Source: CAVOJV01 sp963696325 (lineage in GTDB: Bacteria > Pseudomonadota > Gammaproteobacteria > Competibacterales > Competibacteraceae). From it: a stretch of 64,000 bases of DNA. A program made the position numbers and the translations under genes. Below are positions 27,027-36,839 of the stretch, one piece after another. How positions within the stretch are numbered: position 1 is the first letter of the stretch; every line of letters starts with the position of its first letter. The stretch covers positions 1 to 64,000 of the forward strand of contig CAVOJV010000028.1 of the NCBI GenBank assembly GCA_963696325.1, written 5' to 3'. The notes beneath the pieces are model-generated. The model was not told the origin of the DNA, searched no databases, and saw nothing but the letters and a program-made list of their open reading frames with translations.

Positions 27027-28638
27027 TGCTGCGCCTCCTTGGCTGGCGTGTCGCCAGCGCCTTTTGCCGCGCTGGGCGGATTGACTGAACGAATCGGCTG
27101 GCGGCGTTCCATGACTTCCTGGAAGGTACGCAGGGTGCCGGAAATGTCCGGGATATAGGGGTTGAACTTGAGAGTTTGCAGGGTCTTCAGTTCGGTCAGC
27201 AGTTCCGCGACCCCGGCATCGTCGGTGTTGAAATAGGTTTGCAGCCATTTACGGGCAATTTCATTGGACTCTTGAAAACTGACCGCGTCATTACTCAGCA
27301 GAGCCAGGCGCATGGATTCCAGCTCCAGGCGAGTATTTTGGAACAGGAAATACTCTTCCTTGACCGCGATCAAGGGAATGTCGCTGATGCGTTCATTACG
27401 AACGACCACGATGTCCTTAAGCTGCATCCAGACGGCGGCACCAGCCTGTTCCCACCAGGGCCGCTGGGACTCTTTGGCAACTGCGGTTTCCTTCAGATGG
27501 GGCTTAACTTTTTCCTTGATATTCGCCATTTGCACATCGTTGCGCAGGGGCAAACCGTCCAGCCGCCGCTCCATTTCGACGATCCTGTGAGCCAGCGCCG
27601 AGCGATCCGGCAACTCTACCGCGCGCAGACTGGCAATGTTCTCAGTGATCATCGCCTGCACTCCCTGAAAGGCTTTTTCATCGATGCCGGCGAGACGCTG
27701 ACCGGCTATCGTCAGCACCTCCGCGGCGCCCTTCGCGTCCTGTTGAAACTTCAGCTTGTCATAGGCCATGCGCAACAGGTACTCGACCTCGGACAGCGGC
27801 AAGGCATTCAAGTCGCCACCTCGGGAGGCAATGATCTTCACGTTGTCTAGCGTGGCCGCCAGATTGCCCTCGGTGATTTGCAGGCCGTCCACGCGTTTGC
27901 TGAGCGCGGCTGCCTGACCCTGCTGTTCCTTGGTCAGGGCATCAAAACGCTCGTTCAACGTCTGGAAGTTGCCTTGCAGGGCTTGGGCTTGCTCTTGCAA
28001 AGTCTGGAGATGGCTGGCGCGGATTTGAGCATCACCTTTCTGAGTTTCGGTCTCATCCTTTAGTGCCTGAAGACTGCCTTGAAGGGTTTGGATGGTGGTC
28101 TGTACGGTGCGGATATCGGATTGCAGGGTGCGGGTATCGCTTTTCTGGATCTCGATCGCGCCCTTTTCGATTCCACGACCCTGCAGGGTTTGGATATCGC
28201 TCTGCAGAGCGCGGATGTTGGTTTGTAGGCGAGTTAAATCCTTTTGCAGGCCTTGGGCAGCGCCTTTCAAACTCTGGGCATCGCTCTGGCTGGGACGCTA
28301 ACTGCTCTTTAAAGGTTTTTAGTTCCGCATCCCTTTGTTGCGCCACCTGGGCCAAGGCTTTCCCCAGGCGGGCGTCCAGCGCCGCCGACTCCGACAACTG
28401 GGCCTTGTTTTCCTTATCCCAGCGATACCAAAGATAGCCGCTGCCGGCCCCAGCGCCCACGGCGACGAGCAAGGCAAAAACACAGGGCAAGTCCCTTGCC
28501 TCCAGCGGATGGCGTGGCAGCCTGGGTGGACTCAGGATTGGCTCCTTTGGCGGCAGGCGCTGGCGCCTGGGATTGCTTCCCCTCGGCCTCGGCCAGGGTG
28601 ATCGCTGTACTGTCGTTTTCGCGTTTTTTATCCGTCAT
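27023..28638 (-). pseudogene. hemX: HemX, haem-operon membrane coiled-coil protein (two apparent frameshifts)
   Basis: The N-terminal part from ATG 28638 (MTDKKRENDSTAITLAEAE) carries a Pro/Ala-rich arm, then after a shift near 28485 a transmembrane helix (FALLVAVGAGAGSGYLWY) and a helical segment. After a second shift near 28290 a long coiled coil with LQxxIQTLQ repeats follows (~28260-27900), then the conserved HemX globular half (YLLRMAYDKLKFQQDAKGA, VWMQLKDIVVVRN). It is upstream of and overlapping hemY. The frame is open into hemD without a stop, so hemD and hemX appear to be one fused gene. The frameshifts may be sequencing errors, because domain sequence stays conserved on both sides. 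Confidence 0.75.
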
Positions 28639-29458
28639 TACGGGTCCCCAGAAGTCACTCGAATTGGGCTCGGGCGACTTCATTTCAATCAATGTTTCGA
28701 CGATGGCCTCGTCGCTGGCTTCCCTGGCTAGCAGGGGAGGTGGCTGAAACCGAGTTGTTGGGCTAATTGTCGGGTGCGTGCGCTGACCACGATCAAGGCG
28801 TATGGCACAACCATTGTTGCCCACCTTCACCAACTATATCAAAGAGATTTCGCAAACTGTCAGGGCTGGTGACAATAACCACCTGAATTTTCTTGCACGC
28901 CCAGCATTCCAGTAATTTATTGGCCGGCGCGATGGTTTTAGCACGCCGGTAGACTTCAGCATAGGCCACTCGGGCGCCTCTTTCACGCAAAGTATCGCCC
29001 AGCAACTCGCGCCCCCCCTGGCCGCGGAAGATGACAATCCGCTGTCCGGCTACCGCTTTCATCTCGGGCAGCGCCAGCAGGGCCTCGCTATTGAACGTAT
29101 GCTCGGGCATGCGGTGGGCCGGCGCACCCCAGCGCTCCAATTCGCGGGCCGTGCCCTGGCCAATGGCGATACGGCGCAATTGAGGCGGCAGGATGCCACG
29201 CTCCCGAATCAACGCCAACCCATGGCTGACCGCGTTGGCGCTGATGAAGATAGCCAGTGCGTAGTCATCAAGCCGATCGATGATGGCCAGCGCGGGTTTA
29301 AGGTCCTGGGGAGCCAGGATTTCCAGCGTCGGAAACCGAATCGTCGTCCCACCCTGCGCCTCGATAAGCCGGCACAGCCGGTTCGCCTGCTGGACCGGCC
29401 GGGTGACCAGTATCCCCATACCCTGAAGCGGAAGCGCTGCGGTTGCCTGTACTGTCAT
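28639..29458 (-). pseudogene. hemD: Uroporphyrinogen-III synthase HemD (fused to HemX, two apparent frameshifts)
   Basis: Cyclises hydroxymethylbilane to uroporphyrinogen III. The N-terminal two thirds are intact (MGILVTRPVQQANRLCRLIE, FISANAVSHGL, VIFRGQGGRELLGDTL, IVTSPDSLRNLFDIV). Near 28803 the frame breaks; the next segment reads LIVVSARTRQLAQQLGF, and after a second break near 28745 the end reads LLAREASDEAIVETL. Both are typical HemD C-terminal motifs. That last frame runs on, with no stop, into MTDKK of hemX. It starts 12 bp after hemC. Given that hemD is normally required, sequencing error is the likeliest cause of the breaks. Confidence 0.78.
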
Positions 29459-29470
29459 AAAGCGTAGCCG

Positions 29471-30406
29471 TTACCTTGCGGCAGCATAGATCCGGCGCAG
29501 AATCCTGTCCGCCCCGCGCGCCAGCAGCTCCTCGGCCAGGGTGATGCCAAGCTGTTCCGCCGCACTGGCTGGTCCACGGATCTCACCCGCCACCATCTGG
29601 CTGCCATCTGGATCACCCACCAAGCCACGCAGTAGAATATGTTCATCCTGAAGGATCGCGTAGCCGGCGATCGGGACCTGGCACCCCCCCTGAAGACGAG
29701 AGTTCATGGCCCGCTCGGCCCGAATGAGCATATGGGTGATAGGATCGTCCAGGACCCTGATGCATTCCCGTGTCCCTGCGTCAGCCTGTCGGCACTCAAT
29801 GCCGATGGCGCCCTGTCCGATGGCCGGCAGGCTGACCTCGGGGGCCAGCAAACAGGCGACGCGGGCAGCCAATTGCAGGCGCCGCAGTCCCGCGACCGCC
29901 AGGATGATGGCGTCATAGTCACCGGCATCCAGCTTGGCCAGCCGGGTGTTGACATTGCCACGCAGCGGCTGAATGGTCAAGGCAGGATAGCGGGCCGCCA
30001 ACTGGCAGTGCCGGCGCAGGCTGGAGGTACCCACCCGGGCACCGGCGGGCAATTGCGCGGGGTGGTTGTAACGAGGCGAGACGAAGGCATCCCGTGGGTC
30101 CTCGCGGGCCAGAATGACCGGCAGGTCCAAGCCGCTCGGCAGCTCCACCGGCAGGTCCTTCATGGAATGCACGGCGATGTCGGCCCGGCCTTCCAGCAGG
30201 CTTTGCTCCAGTTCCTTGACGAACAGACCCTTGCCGCCCACCTTGGCCAGCGGACTGTCCAGAAGCTTGTCGCCCCGCGTGCTCATGCCCACCAGTTCCA
30301 CGCGCAGTGGTGGATGGGCCTGGTGCAAACGCTGGGCGACATGCTCAGCCTGCCAGAGTGCGAGCGGGCTTTTGCGGGTGGCAATGCGAAGGATGGTCGG
30401 GATCAT
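29471..30406 (-). CDS. hemC: Hydroxymethylbilane synthase (porphobilinogen deaminase)
   Basis: Polymerises four porphobilinogens to hydroxymethylbilane in haem synthesis. The 311 aa protein is complete: IATRKSPLALWQAEHVAQ at the start, GGKGLFVKELE, HSMKDLP, SSLRRHCQLA and the dipyrromethane-cofactor Cys in LQGGCQVPIAGYA. It heads the minus-strand operon hemC-hemD-hemX-hemY and is divergent from argH, as in many Gammaproteobacteria. Confidence 0.96.
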   Translation of the reverse strand: MIPTILRIATRKSPLALWQAEHVAQRLHQAHPPLRVELVGMSTRGDKLLDSPLAKVGGKGLFVKELEQSLLEGRADIAVHSMKDLPVELPSGLDLPVILAREDPRDAFVSPRYNHPAQLPAGARVGTSSLRRHCQLAARYPALTIQPLRGNVNTRLAKLDAGDYDAIILAVAGLRRLQLAARVACLLAPEVSLPAIGQGAIGIECRQADAGTRECIRVLDDPITHMLIRAERAMNSRLQGGCQVPIAGYAILQDEHILLRGLVGDPDGSQMVAGEIRGPASAAEQLGITLAEELLARGADRILRRIYAAAR

Positions 30407-30532
30407 GGCTAACGCTAACAGTATTTCAGCTGAGCTTAGCTCAGAAGCGCCGCGGCTGTCATCCGGTAGTCATGCGGCTGCCCACCATCCTGTATACTTG
30501 CGGCCCTCAATCTTTCTTTACCGGGCACCATC

Positions 30533-31942
30533 ATGAGCGATTCACAGACCAGCAAGCCCTGGGGTGGGCGTTTTACCGAGAGCACCGACGCGTTCGTAGA
30601 GGCGTTCACGGCCTCGGTGAATTTTGACCGGCGCATGTACAACCAGGACATTAACGGTTCCATCGCCCATGCTACCATGCTGGCCCGCGCGGGCGTGCTG
30701 AGCCAGGCCGACCGGGACGCGATCGCCGCGGGGCTAGAGGCGATTCGCGGCGAAATCGAACGCGGTGAATTCGCCTGGCTGGTGTCCCTGGAAGACGTAC
30801 ACATGAATATCGAAGCGCGGTTGACGGAGCGGATCGGCGACGCCGGCAAGCGTCTGCATACCGGACGTTCCCGCAATGATCAGGTGGCCACCGACATTCG
30901 CCTGTATCTGCGCACCGCCATTGATGTTATCGACGCCGAGTTGACGAGGCTCCAGTTTGGGCTAGTAGACTTGGCGGAGCGGGAGGCGGCCACCATCATG
31001 CCTGGTTTTACCCACTTGCAGGTGGCCCAGCCGGTGACCTTCGGCCATCATCTGCTGGCCTGGTTTGAGATGCTGCGCCGGGACCGGGAACGCTTTGGCG
31101 ACTGCCGCAAGCGGGTCAACCTGATGCCCCTGGGGGCCGCCGCCCTGGCCGGCACCAGCTTTCCCATCGACCGGCGGTACAGCGCTGAACTGCTGGGCTT
31201 CACCGCGCCCTGCGAGAACTCCCTGGATGCGGTCAGCGATCGGGATTTCGCCATCGAATTCGTGGCGGCGGCCGCCTTGCTCATGACGCACCTGTCAAGG
31301 TTTTCCGAGGAGTTGGTGCTCTGGTCCTCGTCCCAGTTTGATTTCATCGACCTGCCGGACCGGTTTTGCACCGGTTCCTCCATCATGCCCCAGAAGAAGA
31401 ATCCCGATGTACCCGAGCTGGTGCGGGGCAAGGTCGGCAGGGTCAATGGCCATCTGGTGGCTCTCTTGACCCTGATGAAGGGTCAGCCGCTCGCCTACAA
31501 TAAGGACAATCAAGAGGACAAGGAGCCGTTGTTCGATACCGCCGATACCGTGCTGGGCTGCCTGCGGGCCTTCGCCGATATGGTGCCGGCACTGCGGCCC
31601 AAACGGGAAAATATGTATCGTTCAGCCAGGCAGGGTTTCGCCACCGCCACGGACCTGGCTGATTATCTGGTCCGCAAGGGCGTGGCTTTCCGCGACGCCC
31701 ACGAGATCGTCGGCAAGGCCGTGCGTCTGGGCGTGGCAACCCACCGGGATCTGGCGGAGATGGAACTGGCGGAATTGCAGGCATTCTCCCCCCTTATCGA
31801 GGTTGATGTCTTCGCTGTGCTAACCCTGGAAGGCTCCGTGGCCGCCCGCGACCATCTGGGCGGCACCGCTCCCCGGCAGGTGCGCGCCGCCGTGGCCAGG
31901 GCGCGAACCTGGTTGACGGCGCCAATCTCCACAAAGGAATAA
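30533..31942 (+). CDS. argH: Argininosuccinate lyase
   Basis: Last step of arginine synthesis: argininosuccinate to arginine and fumarate. The 469 aa protein has the superfamily signature GSSIMPQKKNPD (~residue 280) with the catalytic-loop Ser. The substrate-binding starts WGGRFTE and HTGRSRNDQVATD and the TFGHH segment are also present. It is divergent from hemC across 126 bp and is followed after 88 bp by the acetyltransferase gene. Confidence 0.97.
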   Translation: MSDSQTSKPWGGRFTESTDAFVEAFTASVNFDRRMYNQDINGSIAHATMLARAGVLSQADRDAIAAGLEAIRGEIERGEFAWLVSLEDVHMNIEARLTERIGDAGKRLHTGRSRNDQVATDIRLYLRTAIDVIDAELTRLQFGLVDLAEREAATIMPGFTHLQVAQPVTFGHHLLAWFEMLRRDRERFGDCRKRVNLMPLGAAALAGTSFPIDRRYSAELLGFTAPCENSLDAVSDRDFAIEFVAAAALLMTHLSRFSEELVLWSSSQFDFIDLPDRFCTGSSIMPQKKNPDVPELVRGKVGRVNGHLVALLTLMKGQPLAYNKDNQEDKEPLFDTADTVLGCLRAFADMVPALRPKRENMYRSARQGFATATDLADYLVRKGVAFRDAHEIVGKAVRLGVATHRDLAEMELAELQAFSPLIEVDVFAVLTLEGSVAARDHLGGTAPRQVRAAVARARTWLTAPISTKE

Positions 31943-32030
31943 AATGCAACGCCGCACCCTGGGCAGTCCGACCACCGGCCTGAAGCAGGCGTGGGGCAAC
32001 CCGATAATAGTGTTCTTATAAAGGGATCTC

Positions 32031-34667
32031 ATGACCGTTCGCAACCTCGATTACCTGTTCAAGCCACGCTCTATCGCCCTCATCGGCAGCGGCGGAGACA
32101 GCGAAACCCGAATGGCCCGAAATCTGCTGAGCGCAGGTTTCGGGGGGCCCGTGATGCCGGTCAATGCGACTCGCCAGGCGCTGGAAGGGGTGCTCACCTA
32201 TCCCAACATCGGCAGCCTGCCGTTGACCCCGGATCTGGCGGTGATTACCGCCCCCTTGCAGAGGGCCCCGGAGTTAATTGGCCAACTGGGAGCGCGTGGG
32301 ACGCGCGCGGCCATTATCGTCAGCAGCAGTAGCCAGATCCAGGGACCGGCCGCACGTGCAGATCTGCAAAAGGCCATTCTGGACGCGGCCAAGCCGTATC
32401 TGCTGCGGATAATAGGGCCGGAATGCCTGGGGCTGAGCGTGCCGTCGGCGGGGTTGAATGCGAGTCTGACCAGATACCACCGGCCGGCCGATGGCCATGT
32501 GGCGTTCGTCACCCACTCCAGTGCCATTGCCCGCGCGGGGTTGGACTGGGGAATCCATCTGGGCGTGGGTTTCAGCCACCTCATCAGCCTGGGGGACGCC
32601 ATCGACGTGGATCTCGCCGACATCCTGGATTACCTGGCGAATGATTTTCACAGTCTAGCGATCCTGCTTTACCTGGAGCAGATCCGCAATCCCCGCAAGT
32701 TCATGTCGGCGGCGCGAAGGGCCGCCCGCATCAAGCCGGTAATCGCCCTCAAACCCCGCAAGCACATCCAGGACGATGCTGACGACGCCGTGTATGAAGC
32801 CGCCTTCCGGCGTGCCGGTATCCTGCGGGTCACCGACCGTCACGAACTCTTTACCCTGGTCGAGACCCTGAACTCGGTGCAGCCCGTCAGCAACGACCGC
32901 CTGGCTATCGTGGGCAATAGTTTCAGTTTCGCGGCGTTGGCCGTGGATACCCTGAATCATTACGGTGGCCGGTTGGCACGGTTCGCCCCAGACACTCAGG
33001 CGGGGCTCGGCGCCCTGGTGGGCCCTGGCGGTTCTCCTGATAACCCGGTGGACCTGGGCGATCAGGCGGGCGCTGACCTGTATGGCAAAGCGCTTGACCT
33101 GCTGCTCAAGGATCGCGGCGTGGACGGTGTGCTAGTCGTCAATGCGCCAGGCGCCCTCAGCGAGCCTTTGCCCATCGCGGACGAAATCATCAAGCGTCTG
33201 CCCCACACCCGTCGCTGTATATTGGCCTGCTTCGTCGGCCCCATTGCCGGCCAGGCGGCAAGACGCCGCAGCATGGAACACCGAATACCTACCCATGAAA
33301 CTGCCGACGAAGCGGTGCGTGCCTTCATGCGTCTGGTGCAGCACAAGCACAATCAGGAATTGCTCATGGAAATCCCGCCCTCGGTGCCGGAAGCATTCAC
33401 GCCCGATACCGCAACCGCGCGGCAACTCATCGCGCAGGTGCTCGCTACCGGGCGGGACCAGCTGAACGAGCCTGAAACCATCCAGTTGCTCAGCGCCTAC
33501 CGTATTCCGGTGGCGAATATCTATCAGGTGCAAACGCCCGCCGCCGCCGCGGCGATTGCCGACCGCCTGGGCCGGGCGGTGGCCCTGAAGATCATGTCGC
33601 CTGATATACCGAACAAGGCCCAAGTCGATGGCGTGATGCGTTATCTGGAATCACCCAAGGTGGTGCGTGAAGCCGCCGATGCCATGCTGGCGCGGGTGCG
33701 GCAGTTGGCCCCCGCGGCGCGCATCGAAGGGTTTCTGGTCCAGCCCATGGAATACCGGGGTGGGGCCTATCACCTTACCCTGGGCGTATGTCCCGGTGGT
33801 TCCTTCGGTCCAGTCATCTACTTCGGCCAGGGCGGTACCGAATCCCAGGTAATCGGTGATATCGCCTTTGGGCTGCCGCCCCTCAACATGAATCTGGCCA
33901 GGGAACTCATGTCACAGACCCGCATCTATCCGGTGCTGCGGGACAATCCGTTGCGCAACGTCGATCTGGATGCGTTAGCGCTGACCTTAATCAAGGTCTC
34001 GCAAATGGTGATCGAGTTAGGCGAGATCGTGGAACTGGAGATCAATCCACTGCGAGCCAGCGCCAGCGGAGTGCTGGTGCTGGATGCGCGGGCGCGGATA
34101 GCCCCGTTTGTGGGCCAGCCATCGCAGCGCCTGGCGATTCGCCCCTATCCCAAGGAACTGGAGGTCAGTTTCAGCCTGCCCGATGGCCGCGCCTTTTATC
34201 TGCGGCCCATCCTGCCCGAGGACGAGCCTGCCTTGCAGGATCTGGTTAAGCGCACCCCGTTGGAGGATCTGCGGATGCGCTTTTTTCAGCCGATCCGCGA
34301 GTTGCCGCATGCGATGGCGGCGCGCCTTACTCAGATCGACTACAATCGGGAGATGGCCTTGATAGTCACCGCGCCCGGGATACCCGGCAAGGCCGCGATC
34401 TACGGGGTGGTTCGCATCACGGCCGACCCCGACAATGAGAGGGCGGAATATGCGATCCTGGTCGATCATGCCATGACCGGCTTGGGCCTGGGTCCCATGC
34501 TGATGCGCCGCATCATTAGCTATGCGCGCGACCGCGGTCTTGGTGAAATTTACGGCGAAGTGCTGCGGGAAAACGAGCCCATGCTGCGCATCAACGCGGT
34601 GCTGGGTTTCACCGTGACGCCCGAGCCCGAAGACCCGAGCATCATGCGCGTTTCCCTGATGTTGTAG
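32031..34667 (+). CDS. Pat/YfiQ-type protein acetyltransferase (acyl-CoA synthetase-like body plus GNAT domain)
   Basis: An 878 aa protein. Residues ~1-460 form a CoA-binding and succinyl-CoA-ligase-like region (FKPRSIALIGSGG start; GNSFSFAALAVD). An ATP-grasp-like segment covers ~480-700 (LLSAYRIPVANIYQV; VALKIMSPDIPNKAQVDGV). A GNAT domain from ~710 to the end contains the acetyl-CoA loop GLGLGPMLMRR. In Salmonella and E. coli the homologue acetylates lysines of central metabolic enzymes such as acetyl-CoA synthetase. It stands alone, convergent with the PhoX-like gene. Confidence 0.87.
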   Translation: MTVRNLDYLFKPRSIALIGSGGDSETRMARNLLSAGFGGPVMPVNATRQALEGVLTYPNIGSLPLTPDLAVITAPLQRAPELIGQLGARGTRAAIIVSSSSQIQGPAARADLQKAILDAAKPYLLRIIGPECLGLSVPSAGLNASLTRYHRPADGHVAFVTHSSAIARAGLDWGIHLGVGFSHLISLGDAIDVDLADILDYLANDFHSLAILLYLEQIRNPRKFMSAARRAARIKPVIALKPRKHIQDDADDAVYEAAFRRAGILRVTDRHELFTLVETLNSVQPVSNDRLAIVGNSFSFAALAVDTLNHYGGRLARFAPDTQAGLGALVGPGGSPDNPVDLGDQAGADLYGKALDLLLKDRGVDGVLVVNAPGALSEPLPIADEIIKRLPHTRRCILACFVGPIAGQAARRRSMEHRIPTHETADEAVRAFMRLVQHKHNQELLMEIPPSVPEAFTPDTATARQLIAQVLATGRDQLNEPETIQLLSAYRIPVANIYQVQTPAAAAAIADRLGRAVALKIMSPDIPNKAQVDGVMRYLESPKVVREAADAMLARVRQLAPAARIEGFLVQPMEYRGGAYHLTLGVCPGGSFGPVIYFGQGGTESQVIGDIAFGLPPLNMNLARELMSQTRIYPVLRDNPLRNVDLDALALTLIKVSQMVIELGEIVELEINPLRASASGVLVLDARARIAPFVGQPSQRLAIRPYPKELEVSFSLPDGRAFYLRPILPEDEPALQDLVKRTPLEDLRMRFFQPIRELPHAMAARLTQIDYNREMALIVTAPGIPGKAAIYGVVRITADPDNERAEYAILVDHAMTGLGLGPMLMRRIISYARDRGLGEIYGEVLRENEPMLRINAVLGFTVTPEPEDPSIMRVSLML

Positions 34668-34684
34668 AAGGGTAAGCCGCCATC

Positions 34685-34739
34685 TCACGCCAGCATTGGT
34701 CTGGCTTGAGAACGGCGGCGTTCACTGGCGTGATGCTGG
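34685..34739. repeat. Inverted repeats between the acetyltransferase and PhoX-like genes
   Basis: TCACGCCAG (34685-34693) recurs inverted as CTGGCGTGA (34725-34733), and overlapping CCAGCAT recurs as ATGCTGG. They lie between two convergent stops and may form a transcription stop for both genes, but no T-run follows. Confidence 0.3.
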
Positions 34740-34745
34740 TTGCCT

Positions 34746-36617
34746 TCAGGGCAGTACCGGTAGGCCGCTGATATAGCCTATCGCCGCCTTGCGGCTGTCG
34801 ATCAATCCTTGCAGGCGGGCCTTGAGGGCGGCATCAATGTTACTGGAGTAATCGCCGGCATGCTGGTAGTTGCTCATGATGTAGGCGAAACCGTTCAGAT
34901 TGTCGATGGCCTGCAAGCCGGTGGATTCGGCGCCAGCAGGGATGGACAGGATGCGCGACAGCTTCTTGGTATCCACGTTATAGGCCCACAGGAAGTTGTT
35001 GATGTGGGCGGTGCTGCTGTCCTCGCCGATAAACAGGGTGCGCAGCTTCTCCGAGAATTTGAGGTTGTCGGGGTTGGCGATGGTATCCACGTCGCTGGTG
35101 TTGCCCACCGCATCCTTGGCAATGTCCTTGCCGACGACGATGGCCTTTATAGCCGTAGCGACAAAGTTACTGTTAATGGGATTGCCGGCACTGTCCTTCT
35201 GACCGCCTGCCGTGGCTAATTCGTACACTGCCCCAGACAAATTCTTGGACAGCTTGATGTCATCCGGCAGGCTGGGGTCAGTGCCCGGTCCCATGCCGGC
35301 GGAGATCCGGGTCATGGCGATATAGATCTTCTTATCTGCGGCGTTGACCGTAACGCCTTCGAATTTTTCAAACTCAGTGGTGGCGCCAAGATAAGCGGCG
35401 TAGCGCCGCGTTTCCAGGAACGCCGCCGCCTTTTCCATGCCGGGCTTGAGCCTGAGCCACTCCACCTTGGCTTTCTCGTGCCCCATCTTGACCTTGGTGA
35501 AACCAGGGGTATCGGTGCTGGCTGTCTCGAAGATTTCGCTGAACTTGATGCCGTCGCCATTGACCAGCTTGTCCAGTTCGGCGTCAGTGGCGCTGCCCAG
35601 CTTGATCCAGGTGAAGGTGGCGGCTCCGCCGTTGTCAGCGCTGGTCTGCTTCCACTTGGCGGCGTACAGGGTGCCGGAGGACAGATCAGCGGCGTTGTCA
35701 GCGACGAACATGGTGAGCATGGTGTAGGTGCCGTCGTCACCCTGGTAGCCGGTACGCTGGTCCGGCATTATCTGCACCAGTTCCCGAGAGGCGCGGCCTA
35801 GGGCGCGGTGCTTGACGACGGTGGCCGTGCCGTCGGCATTCACCTTGACCTCTGGAGTCAGGCCATAGTTGTAGGGATGGGCGGTGGTGGTGTCGCCGAA
35901 ATAGCTATTCATCGAGGTCAGGGCAGCCGGGTAACGGGTTTCGCCGTACAGCTTCGCGCAAGTGCCCACCTCCAGGCAGCGCGCATCGGGCTCGTATTCC
36001 TCGCTGCCGAGATGCGTATTCCAGGGCGACAGCGAGCCGGCACAGGGAATCCACAGCCCGCGCACGCCTTCCATACTGATGTTTTTCAAGGCCGCCACGG
36101 ACAGGGCGCCGGAAGACTTGTTCTGATCGATGGTGGCCAGCTTCATGGCCATCGGTGCCTTGCCGTAAATATCTTTCGGCGGCACCGAGCTGTCGCGCCA
36201 GACGTACTCGAAATGGGTGACCAGATAGAGCGGATTGCCGCCCTTGCCGGTGGCCGGCGCGCCGCTGACCTGCAACAGACTGTTGGCGTCGGGAGTTTCG
36301 GCGACGTAAGGGTTGCCGTTGCTGTCCTTGAGAACATTGCCTTGTACGTCGTAGACATGGCCACCGGTAATTCCGGTAAGGGTGTCGGTGTTGTAGTACA
36401 GCGCATTGTAGGAAAGCGGATAGGTCAGGCTGGTGCCAGTGTCGTAGCTAACCTTTAGCGCGGCCTTGGTATAGGCGCTGGCCCGCTCCTGGTCAGTGGA
36501 GGGGGCTGGCATGCCCACGAACTCAACCGCTGTGACAGCCGGTTCGGAGTCGTTGCCACCACACGCTGTGATCCCCAGGGCGGCCAGGACAGTCGCCGGT
36601 AACAGCATTATCTTCAT
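34746..36617 (-). CDS. PhoX-like alkaline phosphatase (DUF839), lipoprotein
   Basis: A 623 aa secreted phosphatase homologue. The start at ATG 36617 follows AAGGAG closely and gives a lipoprotein signal, MKIMLLPATVLAALGITACG, with Cys20 as the lipid site. There is no twin-arginine motif, whereas classical PhoX is Tat-exported. Family features include the C-terminal block NPDNLKFSEKLRTLFIGED followed by NNFLWAYNVD, GLQAIDNLNGFAYIMSNYQH, and acidic metal-ligand-rich loops. PhoX enzymes use Ca2+ (with Fe in some) to release phosphate from esters. A Pho box lies 76 bp upstream, pointing to PhoB control. It is monocistronic. Confidence 0.78.
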   Translation of the reverse strand: MKIMLLPATVLAALGITACGGNDSEPAVTAVEFVGMPAPSTDQERASAYTKAALKVSYDTGTSLTYPLSYNALYYNTDTLTGITGGHVYDVQGNVLKDSNGNPYVAETPDANSLLQVSGAPATGKGGNPLYLVTHFEYVWRDSSVPPKDIYGKAPMAMKLATIDQNKSSGALSVAALKNISMEGVRGLWIPCAGSLSPWNTHLGSEEYEPDARCLEVGTCAKLYGETRYPAALTSMNSYFGDTTTAHPYNYGLTPEVKVNADGTATVVKHRALGRASRELVQIMPDQRTGYQGDDGTYTMLTMFVADNAADLSSGTLYAAKWKQTSADNGGAATFTWIKLGSATDAELDKLVNGDGIKFSEIFETASTDTPGFTKVKMGHEKAKVEWLRLKPGMEKAAAFLETRRYAAYLGATTEFEKFEGVTVNAADKKIYIAMTRISAGMGPGTDPSLPDDIKLSKNLSGAVYELATAGGQKDSAGNPINSNFVATAIKAIVVGKDIAKDAVGNTSDVDTIANPDNLKFSEKLRTLFIGEDSSTAHINNFLWAYNVDTKKLSRILSIPAGAESTGLQAIDNLNGFAYIMSNYQHAGDYSSNIDAALKARLQGLIDSRKAAIGYISGLPVLP

Positions 36618-36692
36618 TACTCCTTCCCCAGTGAAGGTAAATAGATAGGGTCGAAAACAAACTCCATATTCAGGTGTCCCCATTGCATAACT

Positions 36693-36710
36693 GTTACAGG
36701 GGGATGACAA
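36693..36710 (-). promoter_or_regulatory. Pho box (PhoB binding site) upstream of the PhoX-like gene
   Basis: On the minus strand the site reads TTGTCAT-CCCC-CTGTAAC: two 7-bp direct repeats of the CTGTCAT type spaced by 4 bp, the arrangement of the E. coli Pho box. Each half differs from consensus at one or two bases. No convincing -10 element was seen at the expected distance. Confidence 0.55.
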
Positions 36711-36802
36711 AGAAATTGCAGGGAGATCGCGCCGCGAACTGCCTTGCCGTTGGCAGACATAACCAACGCATGCTTAGCTTGAATGGGGTCGGCAAAGGTT
36801 TA

Positions 36803-36820
36803 GTTTCAGCAAGCTGAAAC
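36803..36820. repeat. 8-bp hairpin after the carboxylesterase gene
   Basis: GTTTCAGC and GCTGAAAC flank AA, 20 bp beyond the carboxylesterase stop (minus strand). With no T-run it is a weak terminator candidate. Confidence 0.3.
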
Positions 36821-36839
36821 CTGGGGGCGCGGCCAGGTG

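Noticed and set aside
34746..36617. Twin-arginine export of the PhoX-like protein
   Set aside because: No RR motif is present in the signal region; the sequence is a clean lipoprotein signal.
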